Assembly (NCBI RefSeq): GCF_019399895.1
Contig: NC_091891.1
Location: 1,364,001-1,428,000 of the forward strand
Direction of reading: 5' to 3'
From: Cardiocondyla obscurior
Taxonomy: Eukaryota; Arthropoda; Insecta; Hymenoptera; Formicidae
DNA: 64,000 nt
Under the pieces are notes generated by a model. The model was not told the origin of the DNA. It searched no databases and worked only from the letters and a program-made list of their open reading frames with translations. The first letter of the stretch is position 1; the number at the start of each line of letters is the position of its first letter. Made by a program: the position numbers and the translations under genes. This document shows, piece after piece, positions 47,701 through 59,500 of this stretch.

Positions 47701-50700
47701 CGGCCGAGTATAATGATTATCGCATCGTCACGCGACGCTTCCAGATGTATCCGACATCCTTCGTGCTCTCGTGACAAAACCAGATGTCGATAAGAAACGT
47801 ACTAGAAATCTGTTTCGCCGACAACGTGTCATATACGAACGGCGTAAGAAATGTCAATTCTTATTATCTTTTATATCCCGACCTAAATAGCCGTTTATTC
47901 CTCTTATTCTGCCCGCTAAAGTGTAAATAATCGCCCATCGTATTCAAATTACTTACAGTATGTGACTGCACCGCAAACACGGATTTTAAATGTATTTGCG
48001 CGAAGTGTCAATATGAAATTCGATTATAGAGATTTAAAAATAGATAAGAAAATCACGAGATAAACTCTTTTATTTTATCGTGAAAAGGAAATATTTCCCA
48101 TTAATATTACTCACTACTAGTCGCGCAAATATATTTCGCTCGGAAGTAATTAAATTTCTAACGCATAACCGCGAAAATTAAATCAAGTAAACTCACGTTA
48201 ATTTATCTCGATGGCATCACACAATGTTTAGTTCGAGCACGATTCAAGCGCGGTAATCGAGCGTCAGCTGAGACGGTCGCAAATTACACGACGCAATTGT
48301 TGGAGAACGGCGCGCGACACAATACGGAAAACTCGACGTTGAATACCGCTGACGTAAACCTCGAAGCATGTTGACTTTGCATCGAATGCTTTCGACCATT
48401 CACTCCTCGTTATCCATTCCGTTGCGAATACTGCATTTCGATAAGCCGGCTAAAGCTATGATATATCGCAAGTTTCAATAAAACCGAACAACGATATGAC
48501 ATCGTTTCATAGGGGGAAAAAAAAAAAGAAGAAAAAAGTTGAAAAAAAGCTCTTCTCAATCTTCCGACATGCAAATTTTTTATTAATTTATTTTCACGAA
48601 ATTTGCATTAGCTAAATTAATTATTAACTGAAATTACTTTCCACTTTTAAAATCGCTTCGATCAGGATACATTTTTATTTCTCTGGCTTATAAAACTCTG
48701 GTACGTCCGACTTTTTTTAGGAGCCACTTTTTACTTCATCTTTGAACGGCCGTTTCGATATAAATCTGAATAATCGCGACTGGTACGAACGCGCGGATTA
48801 TGGCAAAACAGCAATTTCAGAAATGATCGGGGTCGGAAATCGTACTTATATGACGACCGCTTTTAGGAAATCATAAAACGAAGTTTCATCTCCAATTTGC
48901 GAGTAGTCAGCTTGGCCGAATGTATACGCGTAACAACTTTTCAGCACGTCGCTATAACGGTGGCGAATACTGTATCTGCAAATCGAATCGTCGTCCGGAG
49001 CGTGTCGAGCTTTAAGCTGACTTCAAACTGAGTAATTGTAAAGTTCCCGGAGTCGTCAGCAGATCTCTTGGGATCTTTAACAAGATCGAACTGTACGATC
49101 AAAAATATTAAAAATAAATTCAAGTATTTTTTTAATGAAAGTTTACTTATATAAAATTTTTCGCTAAAATGTAATACGATCAAATAAATAATTAATCGAT
49201 GAAATTAATTAAAAAGTTCAAGAATATTTAAATCAAAATAAAAAACTAAGTTTTTTTTTTTTTGATAATTCAAGGTATAAAAAAAATTAAAAAAAAGTTT
49301 TATTATTAGAAATCGTAAATTAAATGAAAAATGTCAATCGCGTCGTTCGCATCTTGAAATATGCCAGAGTAAAAGGAACGGTGTAAGGACTCTTCGCGCA
49401 ACGTAAAGTGTAATGGCTGAAAATGCATAGTCAACGAATGTGAGTTTAGATGTTCCAACGCAGAAATTTTGCTCATGTTAATGCTGGTAAGAGCATAGTA
49501 CTACGAGATAGTATTACAAAATGGTACTGCAAAGTACATCTCGTTATTAAATAAGGTAGAGAAGAAAATAAAGAGGATTTAATAAAAATGAATGTTATAA
49601 ACTGAAAATGTGGCTGCGCGCAAGAGGATTTTCTTATAAAACTAATGAGTATTCAACTTTTATCAAATACTCGGTTACTAAGTTAACTAACAGCTTTATA
49701 TTGCCCGCGTAACGTAATAAAATATAATTTTTTACATCAAAGATAATTTTTAATACCTTTTCGCTGTTAAATTCATGAAGTGAACGACGAGAGAAACGGA
49801 AGAAGGGAACATCTCGGAAAATACGTAGCGCACTTTCGGATAGTAACGCGGCATTATAATTCAACGACGGGTACGGCCACCGTCATGCTATTATTAAAGT
49901 GGATGCAGCGAGAGGTAGAGCCGCTGTGCGAAACGTTGCCGAATAATCAACGCGTCCTCGCAAAACGGCGGGCTAACGAGAAACTTGGACGCAAAATTGC
50001 GTGCGGGTCGAAAGCATTTCCGAGAAGTACCTTATGGGAACGCGCGGCGCAGCAAGATTCCGCTCGAAAACGCTTCGTCGCCGATCCGCGAAACTTGCGG
50101 CCGTGCCGCAGTCGAAACTTGCTTTTCCGAGAAGAGATTGCACCCAGAATCAAGGTTGTCCACCCGCGGCAATGTACACGCTGCTATTATCGCCATCGGT
50201 TGTCACTGGTACGCGTCTCGCTGACGGAATAACGTTATTAACGAGCTCGTTATCTTGCCAAATAATAACTATACTGTGATGAACGACTACGCGTAATAAC
50301 GTCACGATAATTGCAGGCACAAAGCGGCCGAGCAAATTTCCAGACGTGAGAATTATGCATTCTCGCGGGCTGGCAGCGGGTTAATCTGCGCGCCGATAAG
50401 CGGAATATACTCTCCGCTGGCCTGATAAGAACTAAGCAAAGGCCTGATAAAGTAGATTGCACCTTTTGTTCCGTTTCCCGTACGCGCGACGATTGCAAAA
50501 ATTAATTTCAACTCACCCTCAATTTTTGCAGCCAGCTAATTGTTAATTTGTTACCGGAGATATATTAACAAGCGCAGCATCGCGAGCGTTACGTTTAAAA
50601 TAAACAATTCGCAATTATTAATTACGCCGCTATTGATAATACCGCGCGAGCACTAATTAACATTCTCCGCGAATAAAAATTTCAAATATTCATATTTTAC

Positions 50701-52736
50701 GTACAAAAATGTTTTACTACTTTATTCCGTCTCTCTCATCCTTAACGTAATTATTGCCAGATGATAAAGAATTTAACCTAGACGTTAAAAAAGTAGACGT
50801 AAAAGTCTTCTAAAGTTCTGAATTGCAAATTACGTTGAATGGACTTGATTTGACTATGAAAGAAGAATCACACGGCTAATTAATTTTGCATGTATCGTTT
50901 AAAGTTGCACGATCACGCACGAAACTGCACTCTCATCTAAATACCAATCAATTAGTCTCGATTTCTGTGTGACTACGCAACGTCAAGCTCTTCGTTCGAC
51001 GAATACATTAGCGTTTAAGATATGCAAAGATCGCGGATACTTGTTCAAATAGTAATTATCAGAATCTAAAAAAAAAAAAAAAAGGGTCACCGATAAGAAC
51101 TGAAAAATCGGGAATTAAATTATCTGTGGCAATTTAAAAAATCCAACGGCGCGCAGAACTCGAAACTCAAAGATTCACGCGCTGAAAATTTTTGGAATTT
51201 AAGATCAATAACTTTAAAATAACATATTCACGTAATAAAATATACACCTTATTTCTTTTTAATTATTTTTTGAGAATAAAGCAGCAAAACGTGGAAGTTA
51301 TTTAATTTCCAAGCGTTTATTAAGAAGTTAACAACTCTTCTCGCTAATGATTTCTCAGCAAGAGACAATATTATTTTAATCTATTGTCGCGAGCAGACTT
51401 GTCGCGTAATATAGCACGGCAGAAAATTAAACGGCGCCACTAATTTTCCCTTTTGTGCAATACCGGCTTTGCAACGGTTTCCCTGTTTGTTTGCGGCGAC
51501 CTTTACACGCACGAAAATCTCGACTAACGATGCAAGTTAGCCAAGAGCCACTCACATAACAAGATCCCGTACATGTATGCGCAAATTAAATAGCCAGGCG
51601 GTTGTGTGGACTCTCGGTCGTCACGACGAAATCTAAACAGGATTCGAAAGCTTTCACGTGAAAACTACGGCGCTTCTCGTTGAGCTCCGGAAAAGCGTCG
51701 GTTTTAATGCAAAACTCGCGTCTAACACAACGTAACATTATACATACGCGACGCGTGACAAAGTAACGCGAAACTAAACAAATGCGTTCGTTTACAAAGA
51801 ATGAAAGTTACATTATACGTATATATATACCGAAAGTAATTAAAGATCTTTTTTTTATATATATAAAATAAGTAGAATTATATTCTAATGAATTAATGTG
51901 TTGAAATTATTTTCTAATTACTTTAATGTAAAATAAACGTCGTGAAAGCGGAGATAAATGATAGCGCATTTGGGAAAGAAATTAATATTCGCAGATTAAA
52001 ACCTATGAATGGAAGTACTTTTCGCATAACTAAATTTTAACCGAACGGAACTAGGTTAATGCAAATAAACCAGGCGCTTCTCTTGATGTCTATAAAGTAT
52101 TAGCGGCAATCGGGCGTAATTTTAACGGTTACTCGAGTACATAATTAGTGGAGGTCGTTTCGTTTAATTACACGATAGAACGTGTAATCCGTGACGATGG
52201 CGTTCGCGATATCGATCTTGCTGATCCGCAAGAACACACGGCCCCGATCGAAACCGGTCGCTCTCGCACGCACGCGTGGATTGATTCGCGGATGTGTGCG
52301 CGTGCAGTCCGTGTATAATCCGCGATATCGAAATGCCTGATTAAACAGAGATATTGCGTCCCGCTCCAATGCGGCGGCGCTCGGAATGTCACGTTGCATT
52401 GCGCCTATGCGTAACGTCGACATATCGTTACGCATGTGAAAATTATCGATCAAACGCCGCATATTGCCGGCCGATATACACGTATGTATAATTTTGTATC
52501 AACTCAAAGCACGCGAAAATTCAATAGTCGTACGAGAAATGCCATCTGGATTCAACGTATCACACACGTCATTGTTACGTGATTGACGTAATCGCAATTG
52601 GTGCAATAGCGTATGCCACCTCGTCAATGTTTAACCACCGATACATTTTCAATAATGTTATTAATGTTAATGAAACTTTGTTAATTTACGACTGCTTAAA
52701 TGTCTCGTCTTAAACTGAATTTTGTACTTAAATATA

Positions 52737-52757
52737 TTTTTTTTTTTTTTTTTTTTT
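52737..52757. repeat. poly-T tract
   Basis: Run of about 21 T. Confidence 0.95.
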
Positions 52758-53940
52758 GTTACCCCGAAATGTTAATTTTCTGAAAATTATAGCGAGTTAA
52801 ATCCTTACCTAGCGTAGATAGAAAATATTAAATCTTAAATACACAAGGGATTAAATAATACAGAGAATTTCGACGAAGAGAACGTTCCCGGAATTACTAA
52901 ATGCCAATAACAGATTTCTCAATCGGATCCAACTAGACACTCGATTTTTATTCGCGGCCATAGACGATCCCGAAGTCTGGCTGATCACCTCTCTCACGTC
53001 GCGTTGCTTCTCAATGCAATCTATTCGTAAGTAAAAGTGCACTCGTGTTGCATACCGACGTGCGCGGTATTCGCGCCGACTCTCGTCGCGCACGGGAGAG
53101 AAACGAGTTTACGTGCTCGATACGCGTTGCCGTTGCACGTACGTCGCGAATCAAGACGATGACACGTCAATAAATCATTTGGGACAACGGCCGGGCGTTC
53201 AACATTGTTCCGACAAAATTTACGCGGCACCGGCGCGGCGATACGGCCGGACGAAATACAGTGCTCGGACAATATCGAGTCGATACGTCGATCGAAAGCC
53301 CAGCAGAGATGTTCGTGAACAATAGGATTATTCGGATGGAGAACTCCGGGCGAGAGATGTATTACACCGGACACTCGCCGTCTGCGTTCTCAATCAGTGC
53401 CGAATCAATTTGCCGTTAATAAGACTATCGACGTAACAATAATTCTTAAGTATCGAAGAAATAAACGAGAAACTTTATCTCTAAAATTTTCAAATAAATC
53501 GTACTTCGATATAATTTCAATATACTCCAGCTAGAATTCTAATAGGAATAATTCAGGACGTCCAGTATTTAATGAAGTTTCCTCGCTAAGTACAAATTAG
53601 TTCCGAGTGTCACAGAATTAATAGATCGAGAAAGAGATTAACCCAGAACGTGTATCGTACCACTTTAACTTACTTTCTGCGATAAGTAGTTACGGATTAG
53701 TCATGTGCAGGTGTGAAGGCATTAAAGTCACCGAACGGTCAAACACGCCTTGTACATCAGCTCGCTGCGATCACTAATTACATAAATAAATTTAGAATAG
53801 TCTAAAATACTCTATTCATTATTTTCAAAAAAATTAAAATTAATAATTAGAAAAAAAATTTTGCTGCTTTTGTAATAGACAAACTATATTATTATTTGCT
53901 ATTTAATAATCAATATTAGTTTCTAAAAATAAAAAAAAAA

Positions 53941-53957
53941 CACACACACACACACAC
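53941..53957. repeat. (CA)n microsatellite
   Basis: About eight CA units following directly on an A-run. Confidence 0.95.
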
Positions 53958-54235
53958 GCTGTCAAAGGCACACAAGCTGTAACAATTCTGTTACGACAAT
54001 CTCCGTGCGACTACGCATTGCCACTGAAAGATTCATCGAGAAACTAACCGCTCGTACATTTCTCATCTAATCACTGTCCACGGCACATTAATACGGTCCT
54101 CGTAATTGATACTCGCCCGCGGCCCACAGCGTTCGTATTAAATCTTTTTCTTTTTTCGTAACGGAATCGCATCCTTTGAAAGAAAAAGAAAAGAAAAAAA
54201 AAAAAAATAACGACAAGAGGACGTATAAGAGTCAG

Positions 54236-54490
54236 ATAACAGGATTATTCGCGCGAGCAGGAGTGCACTCGCGTTAAAGAGCGCGTGGATACTGCATGTA
54301 GCTTGCGCGTCTCGCTCGGTGAGCGCCGTGGGCGAAGCGGGAGCCTACCTACGCTCGCAGTCGAACGCGCCTTCCTCTATGTTGACCTTCCTCAATGCTG
54401 TATCGCGTGACCGCAGCTGTCAAGTGTGAGCGTGCCTCGCCACGTGGCGAAAGCCGAGTGACTGTCGCGAAGCTCCCCGGTTGCATTTTC
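54236..54490. promoter_or_regulatory. CpG-rich block, candidate promoter or first exon
   Basis: A compact GC- and CpG-rich stretch between AT-rich flanks and homopolymer runs. It includes a 14-bp perfect palindrome TCGCCACGTGGCGA at 54437-54450 with the E-box CACGTG at its centre. It holds no long frame. It could be the promoter or a 5' UTR exon of the minus-strand NLR-like gene 13 kb away, or of a gene running the other way. Strand and target are unknown. Confidence 0.25.
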
Positions 54491-55768
54491 CTCGCACTTA
54501 ACTGTCTCGTCCGTCAAAAGATGTAATCTCTCTCTCTCCTTCTCCCTCTTTCTCTTTTAAATGGACATCTGCTTTAAAAAACTGAGCAGCAGAGAAAAAA
54601 AAAAAAAAAGAATTTTCTCCCGTTCTTGAAAACAAATTATCTCGCAGCCCAAACTTAATTTGTTTCGACAATTTATTGTTTTTCATTCAATGTGCCTGCG
54701 TAAAACGCAAATTATCAAACGTATTTTTGCCTTATTAAAATCACAATGCACCAACGTGTTTTGTACGTAATTATAATTGCTACGATGTCGCCGCAAATAA
54801 TGTTTAATTATTAATTCCTTTAACTCATTTTCAATTAATTGACGTAATTATATTTCTTTTGAATGCGTGCGTGGATATTGGCGAAAATGCGCGTGGAAAA
54901 GATAGGCGCGTCGAGGTTCAATGCACGATGCACCGAATCGGGGTTACGACGAATCGTTGCACCAAGCTTCCGCGATCGTATGAAAAAGGGTTTACGGCCC
55001 GAGCGACCGTTTAGCTTAGCAACTCGACACCGCGCTTACTATCTCGGCTCAGAAAATTATACATGTTGTGTTTGCCAGACGGTTAAACGTCATGGAGCTA
55101 GCAGTTCGAGGTCACGTCTTGATCGCGGAAGTCGAAAATGAAGAGTACGTCCGCGCGCGGGGGAGCTCTCTTTTGGAGAAAGCACTCCATTCTGCTTCAT
55201 GTCCCGTGCAAATAATTATATACCCTTTGTAAATTTGCATTTCAGATAAATAACTTAATAAGCGCTCGTGCGGGAACAATTATATATTTTTTAGATATCC
55301 GTTTCACTTTGTACGTCGCTACCAGGGCTCACGTGCCAGTTTCGATAAAACGTTCAATATTATTTCAGTCAAATATCAGTTGTTGTTGTTACTCTTGTTA
55401 CCGCAATTCTGCATTTCGAATTCAAGTTCCGCGCAGTTTCAAAAGCCACCTGATTATAATTAATTATGAGCAGCGTATCGGGCGCAGGCATGAGAGGCAT
55501 GAAAAACCATGTATGACGGATCCGGGCGCGCGCAACGGCAATAACAAAACGCACGATAATAACGGTGCTCGCGCACGGTATACTTTCGCATTCCATTAGC
55601 ACGCCGTGGCGTACCCGGTTCAGCGCAAAACGAAAGACATTCTCCGCTATTTCGGTATCGGCCGCGCGCGTAAAAGAGCCGCGACGAGCGGTGCGTCGTT
55701 CTCACTTGCATGCTACGGAGGGAATTCATCTTAATGCGTATGGACACGAGACGTTTGCGCCTCACCGT

Positions 55769-55771
55769 TTC

Positions 55772-55817
<46 letters not shown>
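55769..55817. repeat. (CT)n microsatellite
   Basis: About 24 CT units with one G interruption near the start. It creates artificial Ser/Leu or Arg/Glu runs in the translated frames that cross it. Confidence 0.97.
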
Positions 55818-55819
<2 letters not shown>

Positions 55820-56350
55820 TGCCTCGAAAGTGATTTCCTCGAGATTCGCGGAGACGACGAACGTCGTATTCGCGTCCGACCAGTACCGGTAACTCGAGAC
55901 CGACACACTGAGAGCAAACGACCGCCGCCTAGCTGTGTATTCAGTTGCCTCTCCTTAGCGTAAACCCGAAACGGACGCCGAACTGTCGAGAACGCTTCTA
56001 TTTCGGAGATCCGACGTAGATCTATTGCCACGGACCGTTAATGCCGTTGCTATGCACCTGTTACCGTAACGCTAAAATTATCGACTCTACGGTGGGCGTG
56101 GTCCGTTTCCCCTTTAGACGAGATGCGTTGATTAATTATGGATGACGTACTCATCAAGACGAATTTCAGAACTGCTTGATTATATTTCTTTGACGTTACC
56201 GAAATATTCTTTGTCTAACGATTTGTTAAGACAGCAAAGTGCAACGTTTGAGGGTGTTTTATTTGGCAAGTCTCCAAGTTTACTTAAACGAAGTCACACT
56301 AATCTTACGAACGTAAAAGAGACGAGTCGATCGTGCTTTGATTAACGTAC

Positions 56351-56373
56351 TTTTTTTTTTTTTTTTTTTTTTT
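56351..56373. repeat. poly-T tract
   Basis: Run of about 23 T. Confidence 0.95.
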
Positions 56374-57947
56374 AAGTATATACGTGATAAACTGACAATG
56401 ATGATAAACAGCGTGCAACATTTACATGAACTTTAAGCAAAAATTTACAGATAACGAGACGCGAGCGGTGAAAATGTAGTCTAGATATATCATGACTTGC
56501 GACTTGAGTTATTTAATTTAAAGTTCCAGTTTTTACGGAATCGCGTTTAACGATTGAGCCGTCAAACGTATGGCGGTTGCACGTTATGTGTGAAATTGAC
56601 AGGTCGAGATCGATTTATGACGCGGCATTTTTTTTTTTCCTTCCTCTGCCTCTCACAAATTACGTAAGTCAGGAAATACCATAGTCCGGACAAAAATACC
56701 GGCGTTTTTAGAAACTTTTTGAAGCGGAATCGGGGCTTCATTGGGAAACAGATACGGGAAATTTTGATTCCGGACATGGTGCACTTTTCCACGGTCACGC
56801 GAGCTCAGCTCTGTAAATAAAAGTGCAGTATGCAAATGCAAAAATATTCGTCATTATTCTCTTCGACCGCGAACCGTGATATTCCCTTTTATCCCGAAGC
56901 GATAAATATTTTCGCGAACTTCGCCGGAGTCTGGGTGACAAAAGCACAGGCTTGTTATTCCCGCGAAAACGGTACGATATGTATGCGCGTGGAAATGCAG
57001 ACGAAATTAAAAAAAATGAAAGATCGCGTCGGTCGTCTGCTCGATACCCCCTCCCCCCCCCCATGTTTTCCGCGCATCGTCCAGATCTGTGAACACATCC
57101 TATGCATCAGCAGGAAACAACATAAATTCGAATTTTTCATCGAACATCTATCGGGCATCTCTCTTTCTCTCTCTTCCACTCTGGAAAACTATTTCCAGAT
57201 CGTCGCAAAAAGGAAAAACTGCGAGCGCAAAATCGACAAGATGCAATTAATATCAGCACGTCCAGTGTCTATAGAGATAGTCATTCCGGGTTGTGCTACG
57301 CGCGAAGCGAAAGGCTGATGCAATATGCTCGCGTTTTTCCGAATTTCATAATCGATCGTCGATGGCCGATTTGCGAGAGGGCCGGGCATGTAATTTTTCA
57401 CATCGCGAATTGCTAAATTGTTTCACGTCCAGATAATCTCGAATATCTCTTCCATGAAAAATACTATCCCGCTGATATTACATTTTTTACTCCGGCGAAT
57501 TTAATGCAAAGTCTTGCGATACGCGTGCGCGCACTGACGGCTAATGGATGAGTTACGCTACCGACGTAAATCACACATATAAATCATGTTTCCCTTCGCT
57601 TCTCGATGGATGCTCCACGATATTTAAAATTAACGTTTCGACAATCTCGAAAGGGAGATACCGTGTACCTCTCGATACGCGATAAACTAAACGCACGCAG
57701 CGAAAGAGCGGAAACCAGGCGCATCCGGATTTAAGCGATTACAATTTCACATTCTGAACGAGAATAGTCGGCAATGCGAATTAAAAATCTCGCAATCAGT
57801 TAACGGGCAGCTTGATACCGACGAGATACGCGTAATATCGGCTAACAAGACGTGCTGTCGGAAATAAATGATGGAAAATAAATGGGATTCATCGGAAGTT
57901 GCATTCAATGGAGCAGATTATATCTTCGTTTACGTCGAGATTGTTTC

Positions 57948-57971
57948 TTTTTTTTTTTTTTTTTTTTTTTT
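57948..57971. repeat. poly-T tract
   Basis: Run of about 24 T. Confidence 0.95.
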
Positions 57972-58976
57972 AATGTATCTATAAGAAATGTCGTATTAAA
58001 TCCCGCGTTCGTATTCTAAACTGACGTTGGTCGTGACAAGATCCAGTTTTAACATTAGCTCTCCTTGATTACCACGATACAACGAGAAAGAAGATCACAG
58101 GGCGAAGTGAATTCCCCTCCCGCAAAATATTAAATTTAATTTCTGCATGTTTTTAAAGGTTCGTAATTCAGAAACGCTCGCCGCAATACGCTTAATTTTA
58201 CATTTAATTCTCTCGTGTTAATTCGATGCCGGTTGAAACTGAAACAGTACGGTTATCGTGCCGCTGCATTACACCGCGTCGTTTGATCGCGTAATACTGA
58301 AATTGTTACGGCGGGTGGCACAATAAGGGGCTGAACCGGTTTCAGCTTGTGTCAGCTACGTCTTTATCGTCTATTAGATAGAAAGCTCGCTTACGCAATA
58401 CCTTGTGAAACGCTCGAGCCAGCTACTGTGTCGGAATACGATACAGTGAATTATACAATACGGCGACTGGGCTAATGTTCAAATATCTTTACGCGCGATC
58501 AATGACGTTTAATTGTAAGATTAAAACCGGTCTGCGTTCACTCGTTGCTTCTATAAATCACATTTTTTACGCACGTGCTGCAAAATTGATGGCTTATATT
58601 TATCTGTACATTAGATACACGAATAAGAATAGAAAAAAAAAAAAACAATTGATTTAACTAGAAATTAAATTTTACTTTTAATCTCCCTTGGATAATTTCG
58701 TGGAAATAAAAATAGCTTCTCCAATTCTATTTCTGTGGAACGTGTGCAATTTATATTATTTACTTGTCGCACGAGTGTTAGTATTAAATTTTCTGTTACG
58801 AAAAGGAGAAAATTAATTAAAATGCCATCACGCTTCTATTCCATTGCTATTAACTTTCAATTATACAGAGGGGTCCATCGCTCTTTACAGCATGCAACTC
58901 GCCGCTCGCTAGTCCCAGAGCTTCCGAGGGAAGCGTAATTCGATTCCGTATCCTAAATTTACAAGCAAGTGCACAT

Positions 58977-59500
58977 GTCCCCGCTGACGTCGCAGGTCAG
59001 CAGCCCGCTTCGATCGCACGTTCGTGGCCCGTCGTCGATCGCTCGCCCGTGTTTTTCCCGCTCGTCTCCCGTCATTGACGTCAGCGGGAGACCCAATTTT
59101 CGAGTCGTAACCGGGAACGGTCCACCCGCCTCCGCGCCGGGGTGATTTTACGAGCGGGTTTAGCGAAAAGGAAACTGTCGCGCGAAAGAAATATCCCAGC
59201 GCAAGCGTGCCGCGCGTAACACGCGCGAAAAGTTAACTTTCCTGCGAGTCGCTCGTCTCTATTTCCGCGTGTCGTAACTTCCCGAATAGGATTCCGTCGG
59301 CGTTCCGGCGTACCGGAATACGACATTCCAGAATTTTTCGTTTTATGCGGAACATTTTCCTAACGGAAAGACAGGGAGAGAGGAACGGAGAAAGCGCTAC
59401 GCTCCGTGGATCGCTCGGACGGCGATTATTTGGAACTTATTTCGCGAGCCCGGGAATCGCCGTTCTCGAGTTTGAACGACGTTGTTGTCTCAAGCAGATT
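58977..59500. promoter_or_regulatory. CpG-rich block with cAMP-response-element-like sites
   Basis: GC-rich sequence with a full CRE palindrome TGACGTCA at 59076-59083 and a variant TGACGTCG at 58985-58992. They sit inside an inverted repeat: CCCGCTGACGTC at 58980-58991 and its exact complement GACGTCAGCGGG at 59077-59088. CREs bind bZIP factors of the CREB/ATF type, usually near transcription starts. No gene next to it was recognised in the window. Confidence 0.3.

Larger units (their letters stand above)
41253..54235. other. no supported gene: upstream flank or 5' intron
   Basis: About 13 kb upstream of the candidate start exon of the NLR-like gene. AT-rich DNA is interspersed with moderately CpG-rich patches (about 45.2-45.7 kb, 46.6-47.1 kb, 49.8-50.2 kb). 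Short overlapping frames occur, the largest 49780-50232 on the plus strand, without domains or splice context. It contains a long A-tract at 41749-41774 and the T and CA tracts listed separately. Confidence 0.5.

Noticed and set aside
49780..50232. 150-codon plus-strand open frame
   Set aside because: Overlaps open frames in all other phases of the same GC-rich patch. Low-complexity basic residues and no known domain.
56830..57318. 162-codon plus-strand open frame
   Set aside because: No recognisable domain, no paired splice sites, and it includes C-run and CT-rich low-complexity sequence. Frames of this length arise by chance in CpG-rich DNA.
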